NCBI GenBank assembly: GCA_051872775.1
Contig: JBJEEE010000067.1
Span: forward strand, 1 to 32,443
Direction: 5' to 3'
Length of the DNA: 32,443 nucleotides
Source of the DNA: UMGS75 sp051872775
GTDB taxonomy: Bacteria; Bacillota_I; Bacilli_A; ML615J-28; CAG-313
Both the position numbers and the translations under genes were made by a program. Positions within the stretch are counted from its first letter, which is position 1; every line of letters starts with the position of its first letter. The notes below the pieces were generated by a model, which was not told the DNA's origin, searched no databases, and was given only the letters and a program-made list of their open reading frames with translations. Shown here in pieces: positions 7,389-15,850 of this stretch.

Positions 7389-8185
7389 TAAGCTCGCTCC
7401 TCTTTTCTTTTTAAAATTAATGTTCTAATTAACGATGAAATTTTCCAAACTAATAAAGCACAAATAGGAATTCCTACAATATAAATAAAGATAAAGACAT
7501 ACCAATTAGTCAATCTCCAAATATCAGACATAATCAAAACATGTGATTCATAATAAGGACTTATAAAAAACATATTAAATGTATCAGTTATTCCTGTTAC
7601 TCTTTTTACTTGTTCAAAGACAAAATTCATAAGCATCGCAAGCATTGTAACTAAAAGAAAACTACATGTAGCCTTTTTATATTGTGATAAGTTATCGCCA
7701 AATTTATGATGGATGATTAAATAGATTCCTAAAACAACCATTAAGGCATGCCAAATCAAAGAGTGAATCGTCATATGAACATTATAAGAAAAAACCGTCA
7801 TCGGTAAAACCATAACACTCAAACCACCTAAGAAGGCATATGATCCTAAATAGGCATAGATAAAATCTCTTTTTCTTTCATCCTTAAATAAAATCGATAA
7901 TGTACAAAAATAAATAGGGGTAGAACATAATTGAAAAGGAAATGCTCCCCAATCATATCCATCACGTTTTTTTATAACATTTAAAAAGATTTGTTTATAT
8001 AATTCTAAACCCGTAAAGATAAGGCCAAAAATAAAGACAGTCCATTTTATACTATTTTGGTTATGATGATATGTTTTATTGAGGAAAATAAATCCTAATA
8101 CAATTACAATTAATAAAAATATTAAATAAGGAACTATATAATACTTTTTGCTTGGGACTTCCCAAAATAAAATATTTCTTATCAT
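7388..8185 (-). CDS. YwaF/TMEM164-type integral membrane protein
   Basis: A 265-residue protein with about seven hydrophobic helices. The segment GAFPFQLCSTPIYF, with an LC pair in a helix after a glycine-rich turn, matches the conserved core of the YwaF family (related to eukaryotic TMEM164), as do the long helix spacing and the IHHKFGDNL-like loop. The biochemical role of bacterial members is not established; animal TMEM164 is reported as an acyltransferase in ether-lipid metabolism, which may not carry over. It is first in an operon with an SDR and a DUF885 lipoprotein, behind its own promoter at 8215-8244. Confidence 0.75.
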   Translation of the reverse strand: MIRNILFWEVPSKKYYIVPYLIFLLIVIVLGFIFLNKTYHHNQNSIKWTVFIFGLIFTGLELYKQIFLNVIKKRDGYDWGAFPFQLCSTPIYFCTLSILFKDERKRDFIYAYLGSYAFLGGLSVMVLPMTVFSYNVHMTIHSLIWHALMVVLGIYLIIHHKFGDNLSQYKKATCSFLLVTMLAMLMNFVFEQVKRVTGITDTFNMFFISPYYESHVLIMSDIWRLTNWYVFIFIYIVGIPICALLVWKISSLIRTLILKRKEERA

Positions 8186-8214
8186 TTTTAACCTTCTTAA
8201 TAAAATTTTATTCT

Positions 8215-8244
8215 ATTATACCAAAATAAGCACAAATTTTCCAA
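8215..8244 (-). promoter_or_regulatory. Promoter of the membrane protein / SDR / DUF885 operon
   Basis: TTGGAA (8239-8244) and a perfect TATAAT (8215-8220) with 18-base spacing and an extended -10 (TGG before TATAAT). Confidence 0.7.
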
Positions 8245-8279
8245 GAATATGCTGAAAATGTAATCATTTTATGAAAAAG

Positions 8280-8306
8280 CTCAATGAATCAAATACGATC
8301 ATTGAG
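8280..8306 (-). terminator. Terminator after the GH9 gene
   Basis: An eight-base-pair GC-containing stem (CTCAATGA with TCATTGAG), extended by A/T pairing of the flanks, followed by CTTTTT on the minus strand. It ends the TPR / membrane / phosphodiesterase / GH9 unit ten bases after the GH9 stop codon. Confidence 0.8.
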
Positions 8307-8315
8307 TTTTTTGAT

Positions 8316-10613
8316 TTATTTTTTATTTTTAAGAATATCGGCTAGAACAAATAGGTATTTGCCAGTTGTATGTCCCCAAATTTCTTTAAACACCGCATTA
8401 TTGACAACAGGCCAATATGGTTTATCGTCATATCCTTTAGTTTCAAATCCAACCGGTAAAGCACCGATTAATTCAGGTGAATACGCAACATATAAAGGAT
8501 GATAATTATACCCTTCACCATACATTGATGAACTACTAAATGGATTTTTGCCCATTACCCATTCAAGTTGATCGATGGAAATTTGCATTAATTCCTCATC
8601 ATTTAAAAAATCCGCACATAGTGAGATTGCTTTGGTTTTACTAAGTAGCGTTGCATGATATCCTCGACGCTGAATTGCAACTGGAAGTTTACGCAAATAT
8701 ACATTTTGATTTAGTTTAATACCATGGCGTGCTTGTTCTTTTAGATTAAGTAGAGCCTCAGGTATAGTACCATATCCGCTTGGTACGGTAAATCTTTCCA
8801 TATTGAACTTATCTAAATCATAAACATGGGCAGGAACTAATCCATAAGGATATGTATATTTATAAGTAGTTTTAATATACTCACTATATAGTTTGATTCC
8901 CTTAACCCAACTTTCATAATCAGGATGATTAGTGAAAGTATGACATAAACTTACTAATCCTTGGATTGGATTTTGTTCATGACCACGATGTTCATAAGTT
9001 AGCATTTTCTCATGTTTTGGATTTTCATAAAAAAATCCTCTAATAGGAATATCCCAATCAGGGATTTCTTGTTGTTGACAACTTAGAATAATGCGACCAT
9101 AATAACTTGCATCGTTTATATATGAATCATCTGAAGTTATTTCATATAATAGACTTACAACATGGGCAGCGGCACCAGCAACTTGAGAATCGACATTGCT
9201 ACCCCATCGCTTAGTATGAATACCTAATTCGTAACCTTCCTTACCGGCTTGATAGTCAATAAGGGCAATACGCATACACCATTCAGCATAAATCTTATCA
9301 TATTCTTTATAAGTAAGATAAGCTTTTAAAAGTGCGCTTGCCGCAAGAAAATTTTCAAATGGTCCATTTTCACTTACATTTGCATTTACCGCGGTGTTGT
9401 CAGGATGCAAAATATTTTTGCGCCAAATTCGATATCCAACCGCAAGAGCACGATTTCCATCTTCAAAACTAGTTCGTAAAAGCCAAGTTATTCCTACTTT
9501 TGCTTCTTCTAATAAGCGCTTATAAAGTTGTTTATCTTGAGACTTTACTTCTGTTGCTAAGTCTAAAATAGCTTCTGCCATCTCAGCTGTGCATATTTCA
9601 AATTGTGAAACATCACCTGCATCGTGCCAACCACCAAACACTGGGACACTCCTACCATCACTATGAACACTACGACAATTTAAGTGGCAAGCACTATGGA
9701 CTTTTTCGACCTCTTCTCCACATCTAAGGGTTCTTAGAAACTGCATACTCTTCCAAATTGATGATAAATATGGATTTTGACTTATTTCAAATAAATTAGT
9801 CTTATTATCACCGATTGAAAGATAGTATTCACCACTTGTTGTAAAATCACTAAAATTCATAACATTATATTCGGTTTCATCGTTTTTATATATTGTAACT
9901 TTACCCGTATATACAATTTGATTTTGCTTGTTTTTTAAATAAAAGTTGGATTCTTTATGTCCTTGTGTGATAGCTTCTTTTTTTGCATTAATAAAATAAC
10001 CAACATGTGAATAGGCAATTCGTTCTTGTGTATCCCATCCCTTTATATAGTCTTCATCTACTTTTTCAACAAAGATGTCTTTAACATAAATCTCTAACTC
10101 AGGGGTTGCCTCAGGAGGGGTGCCAAATAAGAATGGCGTGATTGTTAGGGTCTCCACATTATCTTTTTGGATATCTGGAACTTCAAAAAGAACTTTATTC
10201 CACTTATTAGGAATAATACTAGGTGCATGAGTTACTCGATCAGATGAATTACCAAATCCAAAATGCACATAAAAATTAACAAAACCAGTTGCTTTAATAT
10301 ACATCATTAAGGAAACGCGATTATATTTAGTTGCATCTAGATTATGTAGATTAAAAACAAGCGTACAGTTAGGTCTTACTTTTAAATTTTCAACATCATC
10401 ATTCTCTACTAGTTTTAAGGAATGAAGTTGTTGATCAAAACTTAAATCGCCAACTCCTTTTAAACTAACATCATCTAAATTATTATTATTCCAAATTCTT
10501 TTTCTTAAATATACTTTCTTATGTTCCCAACGATATAATGCGCCATCTTTAAGGTCTTCATCAACCCATACATGAGCATATTCACTTTTCTTTAACCATT
10601 TTTTTAATTTCAT
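8316..10613 (-). CDS. Glycoside hydrolase family 9 protein without a signal peptide
   Basis: A 765-residue protein in three parts: a jelly-roll, CBM-like region (about 35-185), an Ig-like domain of the CelD_N type (about 200-280) and an (alpha/alpha)6 GH9 catalytic domain (about 285-760). The catalytic base motif GGWHDAGD is intact at 327-334 (Asp331, Asp334). Near the C terminus the usual N-E-V-A acid motif is replaced by VNNAVFKEIW (736-746), so Glu744 is the likely acid. This points to a subgroup distinct from classic secreted endoglucanases, perhaps acting on imported oligosaccharides. There is no signal peptide or dockerin. It is the last gene of its operon, 16 bases after the phosphodiesterase-like gene. 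Confidence 0.85.
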   Translation of the reverse strand: MKLKKWLKKSEYAHVWVDEDLKDGALYRWEHKKVYLRKRIWNNNNLDDVSLKGVGDLSFDQQLHSLKLVENDDVENLKVRPNCTLVFNLHNLDATKYNRVSLMMYIKATGFVNFYVHFGFGNSSDRVTHAPSIIPNKWNKVLFEVPDIQKDNVETLTITPFLFGTPPEATPELEIYVKDIFVEKVDEDYIKGWDTQERIAYSHVGYFINAKKEAITQGHKESNFYLKNKQNQIVYTGKVTIYKNDETEYNVMNFSDFTTSGEYYLSIGDNKTNLFEISQNPYLSSIWKSMQFLRTLRCGEEVEKVHSACHLNCRSVHSDGRSVPVFGGWHDAGDVSQFEICTAEMAEAILDLATEVKSQDKQLYKRLLEEAKVGITWLLRTSFEDGNRALAVGYRIWRKNILHPDNTAVNANVSENGPFENFLAASALLKAYLTYKEYDKIYAEWCMRIALIDYQAGKEGYELGIHTKRWGSNVDSQVAGAAAHVVSLLYEITSDDSYINDASYYGRIILSCQQQEIPDWDIPIRGFFYENPKHEKMLTYEHRGHEQNPIQGLVSLCHTFTNHPDYESWVKGIKLYSEYIKTTYKYTYPYGLVPAHVYDLDKFNMERFTVPSGYGTIPEALLNLKEQARHGIKLNQNVYLRKLPVAIQRRGYHATLLSKTKAISLCADFLNDEELMQISIDQLEWVMGKNPFSSSSMYGEGYNYHPLYVAYSPELIGALPVGFETKGYDDKPYWPVVNNAVFKEIWGHTTGKYLFVLADILKNKK

Positions 10614-10629
10614 AATGCTTTCTCCTTCA

Positions 10630-11724
10630 TTATTTTGCTAAAATGACTAGGGGAACGATTATTTCTTCTTTCATTCCTCCCGCATGATTTGCTTTAAACA
10701 CCGTATCAGATGGTTCATAACATAAGCAATATTGATCGATAGCAATCGCAATATAGTCACCTAAATATGGAATTGCTTTTTGATAATTACTCCCCAAATA
10801 ACCCATTTGTAAAAAAGTATCTTTATCATATAGAGTAAACCACTTGCCAAAATACTTATTAAATAGTTCTTTAAATTTATCTAGATCATTTACTTCAAAG
10901 CTACATGTTCTAGTTTCAATGGTAGGTCTACGCTTTAAACAGGCAACAATATCTGGATAATCAACTAAATATAGATTAGATGTATCCACCAATCCATGAT
11001 CTGCTATCATAATTAAGGTTGAGTCTGGTCCAAGCGATTGATATATACTATCTAATTCATTATCAAGAGTCTGAATAGTTTGTTTAACTAAGGAATCAGT
11101 AGTACCATATTCATGAAGTAATTTATCAGGATTATCCCAATAACAATAAGTATAGGTGTTTTCACTTGAGTGGGAAATCCTTATTATTTCTTCTCCCATC
11201 TCCTTAAAGGTTGAAAAACCATCTTTTTTAAAACCAGGATATAGCTCTTTCGTACTAACGTTAGTAAATTTTTCATAAAAAGGTTGATAAGGAATAAAAC
11301 GATCTGTAACAATAAAAGGCATAGGTACATTACCAACTTGGGTAAAGTTTCGAAATAAGACTACATCTTCATCGATATCCTTAAAATACTGATGCCATCC
11401 AATCCATCCCGTTTCTCCAGGTGCAAGTCCCGACAAAGCTGAGGTCGTTGCGGCAACCGTTGTAGGAGGGAAAACCGTACTAATCCAATCAGTTAAATGC
11501 GTTCTTATAAAACTTGATGATGAGAGATTTTTCTCAATAATGTTTTTACCTAAACCATCAAGAATTACTAAAAAAATATGTTTGGCATTCTTTAGTTTTA
11601 ACAAGACTTGTTCATTTGCTTTATATGGACTATTAATACCAAAATGGGCCATAATTGATGAAGTAACATTTAAGATACAATTTTCAAAATCTGGTTTCAT
11701 TACAATTTTGACCTTATTCCTCAT
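10630..11724 (-). CDS. Alkaline-phosphatase superfamily protein (type I phosphodiesterase/nucleotide pyrophosphatase)
   Basis: A 364-residue cytoplasmic protein. Metal- and nucleophile-site motifs are visible: VILDGLG (Asp56), VFPPTTVAATTSAL with the nucleophile Thr88/Thr89, MIADHG with Asp and His, and a C-terminal NHAGGMKEE histidine. This set fits the PF01663 phosphodiesterase group, which cleaves phosphodiester or pyrophosphate bonds in nucleotides and sugar or lipid conjugates. It starts 11 bases inside the end of the upstream gene; a second ATG at 11698-11700 (codon 9) is an alternative start. It lies between a small membrane protein gene and the GH9 gene, so a role in glycan or phospho-glycan turnover is possible but only inferred. 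Confidence 0.85.
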   Translation of the reverse strand: MRNKVKIVMKPDFENCILNVTSSIMAHFGINSPYKANEQVLLKLKNAKHIFLVILDGLGKNIIEKNLSSSSFIRTHLTDWISTVFPPTTVAATTSALSGLAPGETGWIGWHQYFKDIDEDVVLFRNFTQVGNVPMPFIVTDRFIPYQPFYEKFTNVSTKELYPGFKKDGFSTFKEMGEEIIRISHSSENTYTYCYWDNPDKLLHEYGTTDSLVKQTIQTLDNELDSIYQSLGPDSTLIMIADHGLVDTSNLYLVDYPDIVACLKRRPTIETRTCSFEVNDLDKFKELFNKYFGKWFTLYDKDTFLQMGYLGSNYQKAIPYLGDYIAIAIDQYCLCYEPSDTVFKANHAGGMKEEIIVPLVILAK

Positions 11725-12070
11725 CTATTTTTTGCCATTTAATATAAACTTTGAGATTTTTCTTTGGCATTTGATGATATTCAAGTGGCAACATGAAAGT
11801 ATCATCTCGATATAATCCTTCGATTTCATATCCTTGACGAGTTGGAAGATCAATCTTAATTTCTTCATTTGCTTTAAACTTGTATGTTCCGATTAAATGT
11901 CCATTGCTAAATACACGTAGACGATATTTTACCGTTAAAGCATAAACTAAAAGCACTATCCAAGGTATAAACAAGATAGCAAGAAGAATTCCCATTCCAA
12001 TCCAAAAAGAAATAGGAGGATTAAAGTCTGTAGATGTTTCAACATTTTCTAAAAAATAAAATAACAACAT
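11714..12070 (-). CDS. Small single-span membrane protein with an InlB B-repeat-like module
   Basis: A 118-residue protein. One transmembrane helix spans about residues 22-47 and is followed by KYRLR, which by the positive-inside rule puts the C terminus in the cytoplasm. The tail (about 68-113) has the pattern of a Listeria-Bacteroides/InlB B-repeat: PTRQGYEIEGLYRD near its middle and a final KNLKVYIKWQ strand. Such modules are normally extracellular. It lies 12 bases after the TPR gene and overlaps the next gene by 11 bases, so it is part of the operon. Function unknown. Confidence 0.7.
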   Translation of the reverse strand: MLLFYFLENVETSTDFNPPISFWIGMGILLAILFIPWIVLLVYALTVKYRLRVFSNGHLIGTYKFKANEEIKIDLPTRQGYEIEGLYRDDTFMLPLEYHQMPKKNLKVYIKWQKIDEE

Positions 12071-12081
12071 AATAGTCTCCT

Positions 12082-12798
12082 TTAATTATTTAATTCATAT
12101 AGTTTATTACCATATTTAACAATACTTTTTTTCCATTTCTTAATTTTACTTATTTCAACTATTGATGAATATATTGAGTTTAAATAATCTTCACATTCTT
12201 TTGAATGAATAATTTTATATAACTTATAAAAACCATCAGCACATGATGTATAAAGTTTATAAGCTTTTGTATAGTGCTTTTCACGATATAAGCTATTGGC
12301 ATAATATAAAACTAAAAGCCAATAAGAAAAATATGATTCAGTCGTTTTTAGTTTTTTTATTACATCTTTACCATTTTTTAAATTATTTTTTATTTCTAAA
12401 TATTCCGTATTAGTCATACTTCTATCATTAAATTCAGCAAGTTTTAGACAATACTTTAATGAATCTTGCTTGTTAACAATGTTTTTATTCTTTATTTTAT
12501 TTAAAATTTTAATGGCATGGCGATAATAATCTTTTGCTTTATCTAGATAAACGATATCATTATTTTTAAGATACTGTTTTTCACTTGCTTGACCTAATAA
12601 AGCATATATCGTAATAATTTCACCATAATCAGATGTAGATAAAGATGAATGATAAATATTTTTAGCACATTCTAATGCTTTATTCAAATACTTTATCGCA
12701 TTCTTATATTGCATATCCGCTAAAGATGATTCCCCTTTTTGGAGTAACTGATCTTTATCTTGACGCATTGAATCAATGTTTTGATTACTTGTTGTCAT
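12082..12798 (-). CDS. TPR-like helical repeat protein
   Basis: A 238-residue, lysine- and tyrosine-rich, entirely helical protein without signal peptide or membrane segment. Several helix pairs carry tetratricopeptide spacing, for example ADMQYKNAIKYLNKALECAK (about 27-46), the following segment ending in DKAKDYYRHAIKILNKI, and REKHYTKAYKLYTSCADGFYKL (about 173-194). TPR proteins are scaffolds, and no catalytic residues are visible. It is the first gene of the four-gene unit ending with GH9 and has its own promoter and an AGGTGA ribosome binding site. I cannot name an orthologue. Confidence 0.65.
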   Translation of the reverse strand: MTTSNQNIDSMRQDKDQLLQKGESSLADMQYKNAIKYLNKALECAKNIYHSSLSTSDYGEIITIYALLGQASEKQYLKNNDIVYLDKAKDYYRHAIKILNKIKNKNIVNKQDSLKYCLKLAEFNDRSMTNTEYLEIKNNLKNGKDVIKKLKTTESYFSYWLLVLYYANSLYREKHYTKAYKLYTSCADGFYKLYKIIHSKECEDYLNSIYSSIVEISKIKKWKKSIVKYGNKLYELNN

Positions 12799-12821
12799 TA
12801 TTTCACCTCAATGTATAAGTA

Positions 12822-12850
12822 ATTATATCATATTTTTATTATTTTTACAT
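12822..12850 (-). promoter_or_regulatory. Promoter of the TPR-GH9 operon
   Basis: A perfect TATAAT (12822-12827) with an extended -10 (TGA), and a weak -35 (ATGTAA, 12845-12850) at 17 bases. Confidence 0.6.
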
Positions 12851-12881
12851 AAAAAAACTACTTTAATCGTAAAGCAGTTTT
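12851..12881 (-). terminator. Terminator after the speB-speD pair
   Basis: A 12-base-pair stem with an ATCG-type tetraloop and T-rich tail. One pair is G-U in the minus-strand RNA but would be an A-C mismatch in the plus-strand RNA, which supports minus-strand function. Confidence 0.85.
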
Positions 12882-12891
12882 TTATAAATCA

Positions 12892-13698
12892 TCATTTAGA
12901 TCTAACAACTTTTTGCCATTTCGTATTAGCAATAAGTTCATCTTTTTGTACATTAGATTTTACTTTATAAATATGCTTACTTCCTCTTGCTATTAATTCT
13001 TTTTGGACAACATTTCCAAGTTGTTCTAAGATACCACATACTACACTATAATCAAATGCCATACAAGAGAAAATGTCCATATAAATAGTTTTTGTTGCAT
13101 ATTCATAATGTAAAGAAATATGACTTTGCGCAATCACAATGATTCCGGATAAGAATTTTGGATTAACGGTTGTACTTTTGATTACTTGTGCTCTTGTAAT
13201 CGGATCCATATTAATATCATAAGCTATGTTTTCTAGAAAATCAAACATCTCATCCATTTTGATTTCTTCAGAACGCTTGATTTCTGCCATAAGATGTGGA
13301 CCAAAATCAAGAGATGGATCATATGGGATAATTTCATTTTCGAAATTCATACGATCAGTAGTATTGATAAATGAAATGTCCTTTTTAAAAGGTAAAACAC
13401 TCATAAAGTAGTTTACTAGCATATTTTCATCAAAATCTTTAGTCGTAAAACAATCCACAAAATAACATTCACGAATTGGGAACGTATGGATAGTCATATG
13501 TCCGCCTTCAAGTAGAATGTATGCACTAATGCCAATATCTTCACGTACTTTTCCATAATAATAAGGAATTATTGATGGTGGACATATTGGGTCTAGTCCA
13601 AGATTGTAAACTGCATCGTTTAGTAATTGATTAATAAGTTTCATATCATCTAGTTGGTGTTCATTAGCACCATAACAATCAATCATTGTATGTTTCAT
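12892..13698 (-). CDS. speD: Tandem SpeD-like protein (two AdoMet decarboxylase-type domains, the first degenerate)
   Basis: SpeD-family proteins cleave themselves at a serine to form a pyruvoyl group and then decarboxylate AdoMet (or, in some homologues, arginine or ornithine). This 268-residue protein contains two copies of the short bacterial/archaeal type. Copy 1 (about 1-115) has GGHMTIHTFP at 65-74 and FTT at 84-86, so both the cleavage serine and the catalytic cysteine are missing. Copy 2 (about 133-250) keeps QSHISLH at 191-197 (Ser192, His193, His197) and FSC at 210-212 (Cys212). Self-cleavage is therefore expected before Ser192. It starts one base after the agmatinase stop codon, behind AGAGG. 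No spermidine synthase is in the window. The exact substrate is open. Confidence 0.8.
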   Translation of the reverse strand: MKHTMIDCYGANEHQLDDMKLINQLLNDAVYNLGLDPICPPSIIPYYYGKVREDIGISAYILLEGGHMTIHTFPIRECYFVDCFTTKDFDENMLVNYFMSVLPFKKDISFINTTDRMNFENEIIPYDPSLDFGPHLMAEIKRSEEIKMDEMFDFLENIAYDINMDPITRAQVIKSTTVNPKFLSGIIVIAQSHISLHYEYATKTIYMDIFSCMAFDYSVVCGILEQLGNVVQKELIARGSKHIYKVKSNVQKDELIANTKWQKVVRSK

Positions 13699-13699
13699 T

Positions 13700-14593
13700 T
13701 TATTTTACCTCTTTATTTCCTATAATTTCAAGTATTTCATATAATGTTTTTAATGCAAGCCAAGATGTAATATCGTTACAATCAAGTTTAGGGGATACTT
13801 CTACAATATCCATTGCAAAAATAGGTAATGAAATAAATAATTCTTTGATAAATTTCATTAATTCATAACTATTTAATCCAAAAGCTTCAGGAGTTCCCGT
13901 TCCAGGGGCGAAGCTTGGATCATTTGCATCAATATCATAAGATAAATAAATCATGTATTTATCATCATTAAAGCGATTCTTTATCGAAGTTAATGCTTCC
14001 TGATATCCACCTTCATTTAAATAACTTGCTAAATAAACGCTAATTTCCGGATGTTCTTCAAAATATTCTACTTCTTGTTTTTCAAATCCTCTAATGCCAA
14101 CCATCACGATATTTTGCGATTTATAACCATTTTCAATGGCGCGACGATTAGGACATGCATGTGAATAGGCTGAATCATGATAGATATCACAGATGTCAGG
14201 ATGGGCATCAATATGAATAATTACTGGTTCTTTACCTAGTTTTTTTGCATATGCTAAGAAAGCTTTTTCTAAAGAAATAGAAATAGAATGGTCACCACCT
14301 ATAAAAAGGGGAAATTTACCTAAATTAAAGACTTTAGAAGCACTTGATTCAAGACTTTCGTAAAATGATGGAGAACTTACATCAACATTTCCGTTATCAA
14401 ATATTCTAATGTTTTTTATTTCTTTACCATCCATTGTAAAAGGGGGTAAAAAACTCGATAATTCTCTCATCACATCTGGTGCTTGATGAGCTCCACTTCC
14501 ACATGAACAACCTAGATCATAGGGAATTCCTACAAAAATAACATTTGCTTCTTCTATTTTATTAACTGTTAATCCTCGAAATATATTTTTCAT
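13700..14593 (-). CDS. speB: Agmatinase / ureohydrolase-family protein
   Basis: Ureohydrolases use two manganese ions to release urea from agmatine or arginine (or related guanidino compounds). All metal motifs are present: GGDHS, HIDAHPD and SYDIDANDP, followed by the typical APGTGTPEAFGL. A start at 14591-14593 is chosen because it has a GAGGA ribosome binding site and lies downstream of a promoter (14616-14644); a longer frame to 14644 would begin at that promoter's -35 box. The product has 297 residues. The next gene, a SpeD homologue, begins one base after the stop. Agmatinase is favoured by that neighbour; arginase or formiminoglutamase activity cannot be excluded. Confidence 0.85.
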   Translation of the reverse strand: MKNIFRGLTVNKIEEANVIFVGIPYDLGCSCGSGAHQAPDVMRELSSFLPPFTMDGKEIKNIRIFDNGNVDVSSPSFYESLESSASKVFNLGKFPLFIGGDHSISISLEKAFLAYAKKLGKEPVIIHIDAHPDICDIYHDSAYSHACPNRRAIENGYKSQNIVMVGIRGFEKQEVEYFEEHPEISVYLASYLNEGGYQEALTSIKNRFNDDKYMIYLSYDIDANDPSFAPGTGTPEAFGLNSYELMKFIKELFISLPIFAMDIVEVSPKLDCNDITSWLALKTLYEILEIIGNKEVK

Positions 14594-14615
14594 TATTTTT
14601 TCCTCACAGTGTAGT

Positions 14616-14644
14616 ATAATAACATTTTTATGACGAAATAGCAA
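14616..14644 (-). promoter_or_regulatory. Promoter of speB-speD
   Basis: TTGCTA (14639-14644) and TATTAT (14616-14621) with 17-base spacing. It gives a leader of only about 15 bases before the speB start at 14593, and it decides the speB start codon. Confidence 0.6.
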
Positions 14645-14654
14645 GAATTTTAGA

Positions 14655-15809
14655 TTATTTTTTTATAAGTTTGCCTTTATTTAAGTTATAAACATAATTA
14701 ACAATACTTAAGACAAGAGAAAATAAGGAAATTATCGTTAAGATTAGATAAAAGACTTGATATCCTTGGGTTTTTTCAATAATAAAACCATCTACATTAT
14801 TAAATAAGAATAAATAAAGCGACGAACATAATGTCATAAACATTATTCCCGATGTTGCTTTTTCTTTTCCTAAAATCTGAGTAATCGTTTTAAATGAAGT
14901 GTGAAGGATAATCGCATAACTAGCTCCTCTTAATCCTGATGCTATAACAACTATCGCAAGAGGTGCATACATACCGTTGATAAAAAGTCTAAGTGTCAAA
15001 CATATGCTAGCAATAATTAATAATATATTATTGTTTAATTTATTAGAAAGTTTACTGAAAATAAACAATAATACTACTTCTATTATTACGTAATATGAAT
15101 AAATCATACCATATTGATTGGATGCAATTGATCTTGACTCTAAATAAACTGAAAAGAAATGATCTCCAGCATTGAGTGTTCCCAGTAAAATGACAATAAA
15201 TATAACAAATATCAAATATGACTTATTTTTAAATAAAACTTTATAATTACTTTTTTCTTTTGTCTCTTCATATTCCATAGGTTTAATAATAAAGTACAAA
15301 ATTCCCGAAATTATAAAAAAGATACTCGCAATAATAAAACAAACTTGATAGTTATAACTTTTCGCAATCAATCCTCCGATACTTGTTCCTATTATATACG
15401 CAAACGAACCAAATAAGCGAATACTTGAATAATCGACTTTAGCGGTTTGCGCATAAATAGATAGTAGTGAATCTAATAAGCCATAATGACATGAACCAAA
15501 GATGGCAACGAGAATTGTAAGTACTGAAATTAAATAAAAATTGGCAGAAAAAGAAATAGCAGTAATAAATAATGCTTCCAAAATAGTAACTATTGTTAAT
15601 ACTTGTTTCGTTATCCTAGTGTTTTTACATATTTTAGTATAAATAGGATTGGTTATAATACCAATTAATGGAGAAATTGATAAGATAAAACCGATCTTAC
15701 TTTCTACTAACCCTTGTTCTTTCAAATATAGGGCAAAAAAAGGATAGAAAAAAGAATCTCCTAAATATCTAATAAACACTAATAAACGATATTTAAATTT
15801 TTCAAACAT
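14655..15809 (-). CDS. MFS transporter
   Basis: A membrane carrier of about 384 residues with roughly twelve hydrophobic helices and a central basic/acidic break (KPMEYEETKEKSNYK) between the two six-helix halves. The N-terminal pattern FIRYLGDSFFYPFFALYLKE resembles the LacY/nucleoside-symporter-like MFS_1 group. The start at 15807-15809 has GGTGA six bases upstream; one codon further up would be a TTG. No substrate can be read from the sequence. It lies between the ABC exporter genes and speB, with no terminator on either side, so polyamine or drug efflux is possible but unproven. Confidence 0.85.
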   Translation of the reverse strand: MFEKFKYRLLVFIRYLGDSFFYPFFALYLKEQGLVESKIGFILSISPLIGIITNPIYTKICKNTRITKQVLTIVTILEALFITAISFSANFYLISVLTILVAIFGSCHYGLLDSLLSIYAQTAKVDYSSIRLFGSFAYIIGTSIGGLIAKSYNYQVCFIIASIFFIISGILYFIIKPMEYEETKEKSNYKVLFKNKSYLIFVIFIVILLGTLNAGDHFFSVYLESRSIASNQYGMIYSYYVIIEVVLLFIFSKLSNKLNNNILLIIASICLTLRLFINGMYAPLAIVVIASGLRGASYAIILHTSFKTITQILGKEKATSGIMFMTLCSSLYLFLFNNVDGFIIEKTQGYQVFYLILTIISLFSLVLSIVNYVYNLNKGKLIKK

Positions 15810-15850
15810 CAAATATCACCGCTACTTTCATATTTATACTATTGATTATT

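Noticed and set aside
13700..14644. Longer speB reading frame starting at 14644
   Set aside because: Its first 17 codons run through a good promoter and lack a ribosome binding site, while the ATG at 14593 has GAGGA at proper spacing and begins a typical ureohydrolase N terminus.
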